From JACCYJ01 sp038198775 (GTDB lineage: Bacteria; Actinomycetota; Actinomycetes; Propionibacteriales; Nocardioidaceae), in contig JBBPZV010000032.1 of NCBI GenBank assembly GCA_038198775.1, forward strand, positions 1 to 64,000: a stretch of DNA of 64,000 nt, read 5' to 3'. Each line of letters begins with the position of its first letter. Position 1 is the stretch's first letter. Positions 53,302-61,186 of this stretch are shown here, one piece after another. Position numbers and translations under genes: made by a program. The notes beneath the pieces were generated by a model. It saw nothing but the letters and a program-made list of their open reading frames with translations, was not told the DNA's origin and did no database searches.

Positions 53302-53329
53302 GGCGCCCTCCAGGGCCTCGGTGACCGTC

Positions 53330-53434
53330 CTTCCGTCATGTGAAAGATAGCGAAGGCCGGAGGTCCGCTGTTGACGGCGTCGGCCATACGCCGCTAACTT
53401 CCACATAGCAAAGTTTTTCTTCCGTATGACGGAG
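53330..53434. promoter_or_regulatory. Candidate IclR operators between iclR and hyi
   Basis: CTTCCGTCATGTGAAAG at 53330-53346 and CTTCCGTATGACGGAG at 53419-53434 lie in the 138-base divergent gap. The second contains TCCGT-ATG-ACGGA, a dyad, and overlaps the GGAG ribosome-binding site of hyi (53431-53434), so bound repressor would block it. The first lies just before iclR and suggests autoregulation. A degenerate CTTCCACATAGCAAAG lies at 53398-53413. Confidence 0.55.
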
Positions 53435-53439
53435 TTATC

Positions 53440-54276
53440 GTGCTACACGGCTTGCCCTACCTCGTGAACTGCTCGATCCTCTTCACCGAGCTGCCGCTGC
53501 TCGACCGGCCGGCGGCGGCTAAACGCGTCGGGTTCGACGCGGTCGAGTTCTGGTGGCCGTTTGACACCGGGGCACCCGCAGTCGATGAGGTCGACGCCTT
53601 CGTTGCTGCCATCCACAACGCCGGCGTAGCGCTGGCCGGCCTGAACTTCGCCGCCGGTGACATGCCGGGCGGTGACCGCGGACTGGCGTCCTGGCCGGGA
53701 CGTGAGTCGGAGTTCCGGGCGAGCGTCGAGGTCGCCGTGCGGATCGCCGAGCGGCTGGGCACCGGGGTGTTCAACGCCCTGTACGGCAACCGTTTGGACG
53801 GGGTCGACCCGCACGAGCAGGACGACCTGGCGGTGGCCAACCTCGAGGTCGCCGCCCGAGCGGCGGCCGAGGTGGGCGCGCGCGTCCTGTTGGAGCCGGT
53901 GAGCGGCGCGGCGCGGTACCCGTTGCTGACCGCCCGGGAGGTGCTCGACGTCATCGAGCGGGTGCGGGCCTCTGGGGGGGTGGAGAATCTGCGGCTGCTC
54001 GCCGACCTCTACCACCTATCAGTTAACGGGGACGACCTCGACGCGGTCGTGCGCGAGCACGCCGCCCAGGTCGGGCACGTCCAGATCGCCGACGCACCCG
54101 GCCGGCACGAGCCGGGCACTGGGACGCTCGACCTCGACCGGCACCTCAGCGCGCTCGAGGCCACCGGCTACGACGGCTGGGTGGGCCTGGAGTACAGCCC
54201 GAGCACCACCTCCCAGGACAGCTTCGACTGGCTGCCCCGAGAGCGACGCAGCGCCTCCTCGGCGGGCGCCGCCTGA
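53440..54276 (+). CDS. hyi: Hydroxypyruvate isomerase
   Basis: 278 residues, TIM barrel of the xylose-isomerase-like sugar isomerase group. It interconverts hydroxypyruvate and tartronate semialdehyde. Visible: VNCSILFTELPLLDRPAAAK, RVGFDAVEFWWPFDTGAPAV, FNALYGNRLDGVDPHEQDDL, ARVLLEPVSGAARYPLLTAR (metal-binding Glu), NLRLLADLYHLSVNGDDLD (Asp, His) and VGHVQIADAPGRHEPGTGTL with final Glu in GLEYSPS. Start is a GTG with GGAG five bases before. First gene of the hyi-garR-gcl operon. Confidence 0.92.
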   Translation: MLHGLPYLVNCSILFTELPLLDRPAAAKRVGFDAVEFWWPFDTGAPAVDEVDAFVAAIHNAGVALAGLNFAAGDMPGGDRGLASWPGRESEFRASVEVAVRIAERLGTGVFNALYGNRLDGVDPHEQDDLAVANLEVAARAAAEVGARVLLEPVSGAARYPLLTAREVLDVIERVRASGGVENLRLLADLYHLSVNGDDLDAVVREHAAQVGHVQIADAPGRHEPGTGTLDLDRHLSALEATGYDGWVGLEYSPSTTSQDSFDWLPRERRSASSAGAA

Positions 54277-54285
54277 CCGAGCCGG

Positions 54286-54303
54286 GCACCGGGTGGCCGG
54301 TGC
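54286..54303 (+). promoter_or_regulatory. Short hairpin between hyi and garR
   Basis: GCACCGG and CCGGTGC form a 7-bp stem around GTGG in the 54-base gap between hyi and garR. It could stabilise mRNA ends or tune downstream expression within the operon. No T-run follows, so it is not a typical terminator. Confidence 0.3.
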
Positions 54304-54330
54304 TCGCTTCTGCACCCGAGAGGGACTGAC

Positions 54331-55233
54331 ATGACCACGATCGCTTTCATCGGGCTCGGCATCATGGGCGAACCGATGGCCGCCCACCTGGTCGACGCCG
54401 GCCACCACGTCATCGGCGTCAACCGCAGCCGCCCCGCGGTGCACCGGTTCGTCGAGCACGGGGGCCGGGGCGCCGACAGCGTCGCCGAAGCCGTCGCCGA
54501 GGCCGAGGTCGTCATCACCATGGTCCCCGACACCCCCGACGTGGAGGACGTGGCGTACGGGGACGGTGGGATCTACGCTCACGCCAGACCTGGCACGCTG
54601 CATCTCGACTGCTCCACGATTCGCCCCGACGCCACAAGAGCGCTGGGTGAAGCAGGCGCCCGTCACGTCGTGCAGGTCGTGGACGCGCCGGTCAGCGGCG
54701 GGCAGTCGGGCGCCGTGGACGCCAGCCTGTCGATCATGGTCGGGGGCGCAGACGACGACGTGGAACGAGCGCGTCCGCTGTTGGAGCGGATGGGCAAGAC
54801 GGTCGTCCACGTCGGGCCGCTGGGCGCGGGCCAGACGGTCAAGGCCGCCAACCAGCTCATGGTGGCGGGTCACCTGGAGCTGCTCGCCGAGGCCATCGTC
54901 TTCTTGCAGGCGCACGGGGTCGACACCGAGGCGGCCCTCGAGGTGCTCGGTGGCGGCCTGGCGGGCAGCACCGTTCTCCAGCGCAAGGCCAGCGGCATGC
55001 TCACCCGCAGCTTCGAGCCCGGTTTCAGGGTCGATCTGCACCACAAGGACCTCGGCATCCTCACCTCCTCTGCACGCGAGGCGGGTGTGGCCATTCCGCT
55101 GGGTGCCCACGTCGCGCAGCTGATGGGGGCGCTGCGCGCGGCCGGTCACGGCGACCTGGACCACAGCGCGCTGCTGCTGGTCGTCGAACAGCTGTCCGGC
55201 CGCGGGCCGGGCACCGCCACCGAAGGGGCCTGA
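54331..55233 (+). CDS. garR: Tartronate semialdehyde reductase
   Basis: 300 residues. Beta-hydroxyacid dehydrogenase: dinucleotide-binding FIGLGIMGEPMAAHLVDAGH (residues 7-26), substrate motif DAPVSGGQSGAVDASLSIMV at 118-137 and catalytic Lys171 in VGPLGAGQTVKAANQLMVAG. It reduces tartronate semialdehyde from Gcl to D-glycerate, which glycerate kinase then phosphorylates. Alternative: 2-hydroxy-3-oxopropionate reductase is the same activity; 3-hydroxyisobutyrate dehydrogenase is a close relative but context decides. gcl begins four bases after its stop. Confidence 0.94.
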   Translation: MTTIAFIGLGIMGEPMAAHLVDAGHHVIGVNRSRPAVHRFVEHGGRGADSVAEAVAEAEVVITMVPDTPDVEDVAYGDGGIYAHARPGTLHLDCSTIRPDATRALGEAGARHVVQVVDAPVSGGQSGAVDASLSIMVGGADDDVERARPLLERMGKTVVHVGPLGAGQTVKAANQLMVAGHLELLAEAIVFLQAHGVDTEAALEVLGGGLAGSTVLQRKASGMLTRSFEPGFRVDLHHKDLGILTSSAREAGVAIPLGAHVAQLMGALRAAGHGDLDHSALLLVVEQLSGRGPGTATEGA

Positions 55234-55236
55234 GCG

Positions 55237-56979
55237 ATGACAAGGATGCGCGCGGTCGATGCCGCCGTCTTGATACTGGAGCGCGAAGGCGTCCGGTGCG
55301 CCTTCGGTGTCCCCGGCGCCGCCATCAACCCGTTCTACTCCGCGATGCTCTCGCGGGGCAGCATCACGCACTACCTGGGGCGGCACGTGGAGGGTGCCGT
55401 GCACATGGCCGAGGGGTACAGCCGCGCCACCCCCGGCAACATCGGTCTCTGCCTGGCCACCAGCGGACCGGGTGGCACCGACACCGTCACCGGCCTGTAC
55501 TCGGCGTGGGGCGACTCGGTCCCACTGCTGGTGGTGACCGGCCAGGCCCCGGTGGCCAAGCTGCACAAGGAGGACTTCCAGGCTGTCGACATCGCCGCGA
55601 TCGCGGCGCCGGTCACCAAGCACGCCGAGACGGTGATGGAGCCCGCGCAGGTACCGGGCGCTTTTCAGGCGGCCTTCCACACGATGCGCTCCGGGCGTCC
55701 CGGCCCGGTCCTGCTCGACCTGCCCCTGGACGTGCAGCTCGCCGAGATCGACTTCGACATCGAGACCTACGAGCCGCTCCCGCTGGCGAAGCCGGCCGCG
55801 ACGACCGCGCAGGCCGAGAAGGTCCTCGATCTCCTGGCCGCCGCAAAGCGCCCGGTGCTCGTCGCCGGCGGCGGCATCGTCAACGCCGACGCTGCCGACC
55901 TGCTCGTCGGGCTGGCCGAGCTGCTCGACGTGCCGGTCGTCCCGACCCTGATGGGATGGGGGACGATCCCTGACGACCACCGGCTGATGGCCGGCATGGC
56001 CGGCCTGCAGACCGCGCACCGGTACGCCAACGCGACGATGCTCGCCGCAGACTTCGTGCTCGGCCTGGGCAACCGCTGGGCCAACCGGCACACCGGTGGC
56101 CTGGAGGTGTACCGCGCCGGGCGGACCTTCGTGCACATCGACATCGACCCCACCCAGATCGGTCGCATCTTCACTCCCGACCTGGGCATCGTGTCCGACG
56201 CCAAGGCGGCCCTGGAACGCCTGCTGGAGGTGGCCAGTCGCCGCAAGGCAGACGGCGAGCTCCCGGACCGGCGCACCTGGGTCGAGGAGTGCGCGGCCCG
56301 CAAACGCACCATGCACCGGCGCAGCGACTTCCCCGACGTGCCGATCAAGCCCCAGCGGGTCTACCGGGAGATGAACAAGGTCTTCGGCCGCGACACCCGT
56401 TACGTCAGCAACATCGGCCTCTCGCAGATCGCCGGCGCCCAGTTCCTTCACGTGTACCGACCCCGCGGGTGGATCGACGCCGGTCAGGCCGGACCGCTGG
56501 GCTGGACGGTCCCGGCCGCGCTGGGGGTGTGTGTCGCCGACCCGGACTCGACGGTGGTCGGGCTGTCCGGTGACTACGACTTCCAGTTCCTCGTCGAACA
56601 GCTGGCGTGCGGGGCCCAGTTCAAGTTGCCGTACATCCAGGTGGTGGTGAACAACTCCTACCTAGGTCTGATCCGGCAGGCCCAGCGCACGTTCGAGATG
56701 GACTACTGCGTCCAGCTGGCCTTCGAGAACGTGAACTCGCCCGAGCTGGACAGCTACGGTGTCGATCACGTGAAGGTCGCCGAAGGCCTGGGCTGCAAAG
56801 CGGTACGCGTGCGCGACCCCGAGCAGCTCGTCGCCGGCTTCGAGAAGGCGCTGGCGATGATGGCGGAGTTCAGGGTGCCGGTCGTGGTCGAGGTGATCCT
56901 GGAGAAGGTCACCAACATCGCGATGGGCACCGAGCTCGACAACACCACAGAGTTCGAGGACCTTGCCGAACGCGCCTAG
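55237..56979 (+). CDS. gcl: Glyoxylate carboligase
   Basis: 580 residues. ThDP-dependent enzyme that joins two glyoxylates to tartronate semialdehyde with loss of CO2. The N-terminal domain shows VRCAFGVPGAAINPFYSAML and, at the position of the usual catalytic Glu, Val51 in HYLGRHVEGAVHMAEGYSRA, the hallmark of Gcl. LATSGPGGTDTVTGLYSAWG follows. The ThDP motif is GDYDFQFLVEQLACGAQFKL with NNSYLGLIRQAQ. Its FAD-binding middle domain is present. Last gene of the hyi operon; its TAG stop lies within a 14-bp palindrome shared with the stop of the convergent glycosyltransferase gene. Confidence 0.97.
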   Translation: MTRMRAVDAAVLILEREGVRCAFGVPGAAINPFYSAMLSRGSITHYLGRHVEGAVHMAEGYSRATPGNIGLCLATSGPGGTDTVTGLYSAWGDSVPLLVVTGQAPVAKLHKEDFQAVDIAAIAAPVTKHAETVMEPAQVPGAFQAAFHTMRSGRPGPVLLDLPLDVQLAEIDFDIETYEPLPLAKPAATTAQAEKVLDLLAAAKRPVLVAGGGIVNADAADLLVGLAELLDVPVVPTLMGWGTIPDDHRLMAGMAGLQTAHRYANATMLAADFVLGLGNRWANRHTGGLEVYRAGRTFVHIDIDPTQIGRIFTPDLGIVSDAKAALERLLEVASRRKADGELPDRRTWVEECAARKRTMHRRSDFPDVPIKPQRVYREMNKVFGRDTRYVSNIGLSQIAGAQFLHVYRPRGWIDAGQAGPLGWTVPAALGVCVADPDSTVVGLSGDYDFQFLVEQLACGAQFKLPYIQVVVNNSYLGLIRQAQRTFEMDYCVQLAFENVNSPELDSYGVDHVKVAEGLGCKAVRVRDPEQLVAGFEKALAMMAEFRVPVVVEVILEKVTNIAMGTELDNTTEFEDLAERA

Positions 56980-56989
56980 CTATAGCTAG
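56976..56989. repeat. 14-bp palindrome containing both convergent stop codons
   Basis: CTAGCTATAGCTAG is perfectly symmetric. It contains the TAG stop of gcl (56977-56979, plus) and the TAG stop of the glycosyltransferase gene (56986-56988, minus). It may serve as a bidirectional end point, or simply be a chance by-product of two abutting stops. Confidence 0.6.
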
Positions 56990-58401
56990 CTGCCGAGCAA
57001 GGCGGCGATCCTGGACGCGGCGACGACCGCCCCGTTGCGCGGCCCGGCTCGGTAGCGCGGTCGGCGGGTCACCGCCTTGCCCAGGGCGGCGGCCAACTGA
57101 ACCGGACTGGTGCTGCCGTAGTCCATCCGCTTTCCGGCGGAATAGTGGTCGAGCCGGTGCGTGACGAACCGCTGCTGCTCCCAGTACCGCGCCAGCGGGA
57201 AGTAGATGAAGGGCCGGCCGGCCGCCACCAGCTCCATCGTGGTCGACAGACCGCCCTGGACGACCGCGGCGTCCGCGGCGGCGAGGTGGGCGAACGAGTC
57301 GTCGAGCAGGCCGTGCTTGTCCAGGCCTTCGACATCCGGCAGGTCACCAGGGTCGATCCGTGGCCCGGTGCACGTCACAATCTGGGCGTCGGGAAGGTCC
57401 TTGCGGAGTAGGGCAACGCCCTCCGCGACCAGCTCGAGCAGGTCCCGGCCCACCGCGGTGCCCCCGGCCGCCGCCGCCAGCAGCGGGTAGCCCTCGCCGT
57501 AGCCGAGCTGGCGCCGCAGCGCGGCCGGGTCGCGGTAGCTCCGCGGGTCGCACGGCACCACGTAAGGCACGCGGTCGAACCAGCGAGCGGTCCACTCCCG
57601 GATGCCGGGCAGGCCGGGACCGAACGACTCATCCGGCAGCTCCCCCGGGGCGCCGATGAACAGCGACAGGTCACGGATCCGGGGATACCGCTCGCGGTGC
57701 TCGATCATCTCCGCGTTGTAGTCGGCGGCGAGGTCCGCCTCCCGCGGGTCGCCGTCTGGGTCGACCGGCAAGAAGCCGACCACGTCGGTGGTGAAGACGT
57801 ACGGCGCGATCTTGCGCTCGGGGTTCTCGTGGAGGAAGTGGTCCACCTCCCACGACTCGTCGCCCACCCAGAGGTCGTACGGAGTCTCGCTCACCACCTC
57901 GTCGAACAGCAGGTAGTTCGCACAGAAGATCTCGTCCATCCGCCGGAAGGCGTAGAACGCGTGGAGGTCGTGCTCGGCCGCCTCGCTCTCCCAGTGCGCC
58001 GACTCCGACGCCAGCTCGCAGCTGGCCGGGTGGATGATCTCGCCGGCGGCCTCCAGAACCTCGGTCACCGGTTCCTGCGCCCACCACTCGATCTGCAGGT
58101 CCGGTACGCGGGCGCGGACCTCGCGAGCGATCGCGAGATCCCGCAGCACGTGCCCGAGCCCGATCGGCGAGGAGATCCACAAGGCCCGCCGCTTGCGGTC
58201 CCGGGCGAACAGCCATGGCGTACGGCGGGGTGCCGGACGCACGACCCGGTCGACGAACCCCCGGATAGCGTGGTTGACCGCGACCGGGTGCCGCGAGAGC
58301 GCGAAACAGGCGCTCCAACTCCTCAGCTCGCCCCACCAGCGCGCTGGTCTGGCGAGCCGATGAGCCCGTGGACCCGGCGGGAACCGGCACCGTGGCAGCA
58401 T
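56986..58401 (-). CDS. GT1-type glycosyltransferase-like protein
   Basis: About 471 residues. Two-domain GT-B fold: after a basic lead, ALWISSPIGLGHVLRDLAIA marks the N-terminal nucleotide-free domain with a His as likely base (Gly-Leu-Gly-His). The C-terminal domain has YPLLAAAAGGTAVGRDLLEL, LDKHGLLDDSFAHLAAADAA and VVQGGLSTTMELVAAGRPFI followed by YFPLARYWEQQRFVTHRL, the donor-binding pattern of MGT/UGT-like transferases. Acceptor unknown. The ATG at 58401 has no clear ribosome-binding site and the first 60 residues are Arg-rich, so a later start such as the GTG near RVVRPAP is possible. Convergent with gcl. Confidence 0.8.
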   Translation of the reverse strand: MLPRCRFPPGPRAHRLARPARWWGELRSWSACFALSRHPVAVNHAIRGFVDRVVRPAPRRTPWLFARDRKRRALWISSPIGLGHVLRDLAIAREVRARVPDLQIEWWAQEPVTEVLEAAGEIIHPASCELASESAHWESEAAEHDLHAFYAFRRMDEIFCANYLLFDEVVSETPYDLWVGDESWEVDHFLHENPERKIAPYVFTTDVVGFLPVDPDGDPREADLAADYNAEMIEHRERYPRIRDLSLFIGAPGELPDESFGPGLPGIREWTARWFDRVPYVVPCDPRSYRDPAALRRQLGYGEGYPLLAAAAGGTAVGRDLLELVAEGVALLRKDLPDAQIVTCTGPRIDPGDLPDVEGLDKHGLLDDSFAHLAAADAAVVQGGLSTTMELVAAGRPFIYFPLARYWEQQRFVTHRLDHYSAGKRMDYGSTSPVQLAAALGKAVTRRPRYRAGPRNGAVVAASRIAALLGS

Positions 58402-58450
58402 CCCACGCGACCGAACAGCCTTCGATGCTCGCTCGGTGCTTTCAGGTCGG

Positions 58451-59443
58451 CTAGCGGTCGATGGAGCTCATGTCGGGATAGCGGTCGCCGGCCGCCGGCG
58501 CGACCTTGCTAAGCCGGTCGAGCTGGCCAGAGGTCAAGACGAGGTCCGCCGCGGCGACGTTCTCCTCCAGGCGACCGACGCGCTTGGTGCCAGGGATCGG
58601 TGCCACGTCGTCGCCCTGGGCCAGCAACCAGGCCAGAGCCACCTGTCCAGGTGTGGCCCCAGCTTCGGCCGCGACCGCCCGCACCTCATCGACGATCGCG
58701 AGGTTCTGCTCGAAGTTCCCTTCGCTGAAGCGAGGGTTGCTCGAGCGGACGTCTCCCTCGGCCAGGTCGGCCCGCGACGTGATGGCGCCGGTGAGGAAGC
58801 CGCGACCCAGCGGCGAGTACGGCACGAAGCCGATGCCGAGGTCCCGGGTCGTCGGGAGGACGTCGCGCTCGGGGTCGCGAGTCCACAGCGACCACTCGCT
58901 CTGCACTGCGGTGACCGGATGGAGGGCGTGCGCGCGGCGAATCGTGTCGGCACTGGCCTCGGAGAGACCGATATGTCGCACCTTGCCCTGCTGGACCGCG
59001 CCGGCGAGCGTGCCCACGACGTCTTCGATCGGGACCGCCGGGTCGACGCGGTGCTGGTAGTAGAGGTCGATGTGCTCCACGCCGAGGCGCCGCAGCGAAC
59101 CGTCGAGGGCGGCGCGGATGTTGTCCGGGTGGCTGTCGAGCGTCCTGACGGGCTCCGTGTCTCCGGCGCTTGCGCCACCACGGTGGGAGATCGTCCCGAA
59201 CTTGGTCGCCAGGACGACGTCGTCGCGGCGGTCGGCGATGGCGCGGCCGACGAGCTCCTCGTTGCGGTACGGCCCGTACATCTCCGCGGTGTCCAAAAGC
59301 GTCACACCGAGGTCCAGCGCTTGAGAAATCGTACGGATGGACTCGGCGTCGTCGGAGCCCGCTCCGGCGTAGAAGGCCGACATCCCCATGCAGCCCAGGC
59401 CGAGGCAGGAGACCTCGAGGCTGCCCAGAGTCGCGTGCTTCAT
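58451..59443 (-). CDS. Aldo/keto reductase
   Basis: 330 residues, NADPH-dependent TIM-barrel reductase. The catalytic tetrad is complete: Asp51 (LLDTAEMYGPYRNEELVGRA), Tyr56, Lys81 (DVVLATKFGT) and His131 (IDLYYQHRVDPAVPIEDVVG). C-terminal PIPGTKRVGRLEENVAAADL contributes the NADPH phosphate contact. It resembles the YajO/PdxI-type class with no extra domain; the physiological substrate is unknown. Divergent from the PPOX gene. Confidence 0.92.
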   Translation of the reverse strand: MKHATLGSLEVSCLGLGCMGMSAFYAGAGSDDAESIRTISQALDLGVTLLDTAEMYGPYRNEELVGRAIADRRDDVVLATKFGTISHRGGASAGDTEPVRTLDSHPDNIRAALDGSLRRLGVEHIDLYYQHRVDPAVPIEDVVGTLAGAVQQGKVRHIGLSEASADTIRRAHALHPVTAVQSEWSLWTRDPERDVLPTTRDLGIGFVPYSPLGRGFLTGAITSRADLAEGDVRSSNPRFSEGNFEQNLAIVDEVRAVAAEAGATPGQVALAWLLAQGDDVAPIPGTKRVGRLEENVAAADLVLTSGQLDRLSKVAPAAGDRYPDMSSIDR

Positions 59444-59572
59444 CGCGGGTCCTTTCGGTGGGTGCGACCAGTGGATGCCCCGTCGGCGCGAGCCCGAAGC
59501 GTGGTGCGCAAGTTACGCCGCCTAGCGTTGACGTCGTACGTACGAGACGCCCTTGACGCCCTGGAGACGATA

Positions 59573-59989
59573 ATGCCGCTCGACCCTGACGCCGTCCGCC
59601 TCGCCCAGACGAACACGCTCGCCACCGTGGTGACCTTGATGCCGGACGGGCAGCCGCAGGCCCTGCTCACGTGGGCCGACACCGACGGCGACCACCTCCT
59701 CGTCAACACCGAGCCGCAGCGGCAGCGGGTGAAGAACGTCCGCCGGGACCCGCGGATCACGGTGCTCCTGCACGGCCGCGACAACGACTGGGACTGGGCC
59801 GAGGTGCGCGGCCGGGTGGTGGAGACGATCGGCGGTCAGCAGGCGCGCGACCACATCGACGCCTTGGCGCAGAAGTACACCGGAGGCCCCTACGACCCTG
59901 ACGCGATCGGCCCCGAGGGCCGGATCATCCTGAAGATCGCCGCTGACCGGGTGGTGACCCCGGCCACTGCCTTCGGCGGGCGGCGCTGA
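59573..59989 (+). CDS. PPOX-class F420/FMN-binding protein
   Basis: 138 residues. Split beta-barrel flavin/F420 protein: MPLDPDAVRLAQTNTLATVV, TLMPDGQPQALLTWADTDGD and LLVNTEPQRQRVKNVRRDPR with ITVLLHGRDNDWDWAEVRGR, the pattern of TIGR03618-type F420-dependent oxidoreductases. Actinobacteria use F420, so a deazaflavin cofactor is likely, but FMN cannot be excluded. The ATG at 59573 has GGAGA seven bases upstream; the open frame runs back within the aldo/keto reductase region. Confidence 0.88.
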   Translation: MPLDPDAVRLAQTNTLATVVTLMPDGQPQALLTWADTDGDHLLVNTEPQRQRVKNVRRDPRITVLLHGRDNDWDWAEVRGRVVETIGGQQARDHIDALAQKYTGGPYDPDAIGPEGRIILKIAADRVVTPATAFGGRR

Positions 59990-60039
59990 ACACGCGCCGA
60001 TGCGGAATCTGTCCTCGCAGCCCGAGACGCCGAGCGACG

Positions 60040-60192
60040 GTGAGGGCCCGAGTCGGCTGTGACCCCTCCGCCGTCGTCGCCCTCTTGCTCGACGCCGGCC
60101 CGGACGGCGAATGGGTGGGCGAAGCCTTCGCTGGCGCAGATCTCGCGGCCCCGACCTGATGGCTTACGAAGCCAGCAACATCATTTGGCGTG
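60040..60192 (+). pseudogene. VapC-like PIN-domain toxin remnant, frameshifted and truncated
   Basis: From the GTG at 60040 one frame reads DPSAVVALLLDAGPDGEWVG then EAFAGADLAAP, the typical start of a PIN-domain VapC toxin (Asp-x-Ser/Ala-Ala-Val-Val). The next residues DLMAYEASNIIWR, the PIN motif with conserved Glu-Ala-x-Asn, are in another frame: one base is missing at about 60155. The gene then runs into the DUF3054 start at 60190, so the catalytic C-terminal half is gone. No antitoxin gene is seen upstream. Match is from memory of the family, but both motif blocks are in the right order and spacing. Confidence 0.6.
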
Positions 60193-60573
60193 CGGAAAAT
60201 GACACCTGCGGTCCGGGCCCTGCTCGCCGATTCGGCGCTGGTGATGCTCTTCGTCGTCATCGGACGCCGCAGCCACGGGGAGGCCGCCGACGTCGAGGGG
60301 CTTGCCATGACCGCCTGGCCGTTCCTGGCGGGTCTCGCGGTGGGCTGGCTCACGGCCGGTGCGTGGCGTCAGCCGGTTCGGCTCTCGCCGGAAGGCCTGG
60401 TGGTCTGGCTGTCGACGGTGGCCGTCGGGATGCTGTTGCGCATCGGCAGCGACCAAGGAACCGCGTTCGCGTTCATCGTCGTAGCCCTGAGCGCGCTGGG
60501 CCTGTTCCTGCTCGGGTGGCGAGCCTTGCTGCCGGCAGCTCTCCGGCTCACACCTCATCGGCGTTCCAGCTAG
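60190..60573 (+). CDS. DUF3054 membrane protein
   Basis: About 127 residues, four membrane helices: LLADSALVMLFVVIGRRSHG, AWPFLAGLAVGWLTAGAWRQ, GLVVWLSTVAVGMLLRIGSD and FAFIVVALSALGLFLLGWRA. The IGRRSHGE after helix 1 and GMLLR-----G-AFAFIVVA are family hallmarks. Function unknown. It starts at a GTG (60190) or the ATG at 60199; neither has a strong site. The gene begins just where the vapC-like remnant ends. Confidence 0.88.
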   Translation: MRKMTPAVRALLADSALVMLFVVIGRRSHGEAADVEGLAMTAWPFLAGLAVGWLTAGAWRQPVRLSPEGLVVWLSTVAVGMLLRIGSDQGTAFAFIVVALSALGLFLLGWRALLPAALRLTPHRRSS

Positions 60574-60602
60574 CCCCTGCGAGCAGGTCGTACGCGCTGC
60601 GC

Positions 60603-61076
60603 CTAGTGGGAGCGAACGTAGCCCACCAGGCCGACGACGTCCTCGGGCACGAGGCGACCGATGGCCCCGCTGGAGTAGACGCTCACCAGGACACGACCAT
60701 CCGGGCCGAGGACGAAGCCGGTGGAGTGGACGAACGACGGGTCGTCGTGGGTGAACGCGCCGACGGACTGGGCGATCTGGTGGGCGTCGGCACCGTACGC
60801 GACGGGGAACTCCAGCCCGTGCTTCGAGATGGTCTCCTGCGTCGTGGCCTCGTCGTCGACCGACACCGCGACCACCCGTACGTCGACCTCTGCCAGGGCG
60901 GCGGTGCTGCGCTGGAACGCGCGCAGCTGGGCGTTGCAGAAGGAGCACCACGAGCCCCGGTAGAACAGCACCACGCCGTAGTGCCCGGCCAGGGCGTCCG
61001 GAAGCGTTAGCTTCTCGTCGTCGGGCAGGGACAAGACCATCGACGGGAAGTGATCTCCGGTGTCCAGCGTGGTCAT
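60603..61076 (-). CDS. Peroxiredoxin-like redoxin
   Basis: 157 residues with thioredoxin fold, AhpC/TSA type. MTTLDTGDHFPSMVLSLPDD leads to VVLFYRGSWCSFCNAQLRAF, with Cys44 and Cys47 forming a CxxC; a classical peroxiredoxin would have Thr-x-x-Cys, so this group is often called redoxin. Later AVSVDDEATTQETISKHGLE, GFVLGPDGRVLVSVYSSG. It may reduce peroxides or disulfides in the cytosol. The ATG at 61076 with a GGAGA site is preferred over the open frame to 61175. Divergent from the second sigma factor. Confidence 0.88.
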   Translation of the reverse strand: MTTLDTGDHFPSMVLSLPDDEKLTLPDALAGHYGVVLFYRGSWCSFCNAQLRAFQRSTAALAEVDVRVVAVSVDDEATTQETISKHGLEFPVAYGADAHQIAQSVGAFTHDDPSFVHSTGFVLGPDGRVLVSVYSSGAIGRLVPEDVVGLVGYVRSH

Positions 61077-61186
61077 GGCGGTCTCCGATTCGTTCGCGAG
61101 GTGTGTCGTTCTTGATCTTCGCGTCGTCCTACGGCGTCGTCTTACGTCCCGCGGCCCGTTTTCTCCGCCAGACATAGACTCCGGGC

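Noticed and set aside
54019..56451. 810-residue minus-strand open frame opposite garR and gcl
   Set aside because: Antisense shadow; garR and gcl are unmistakable on the plus strand.
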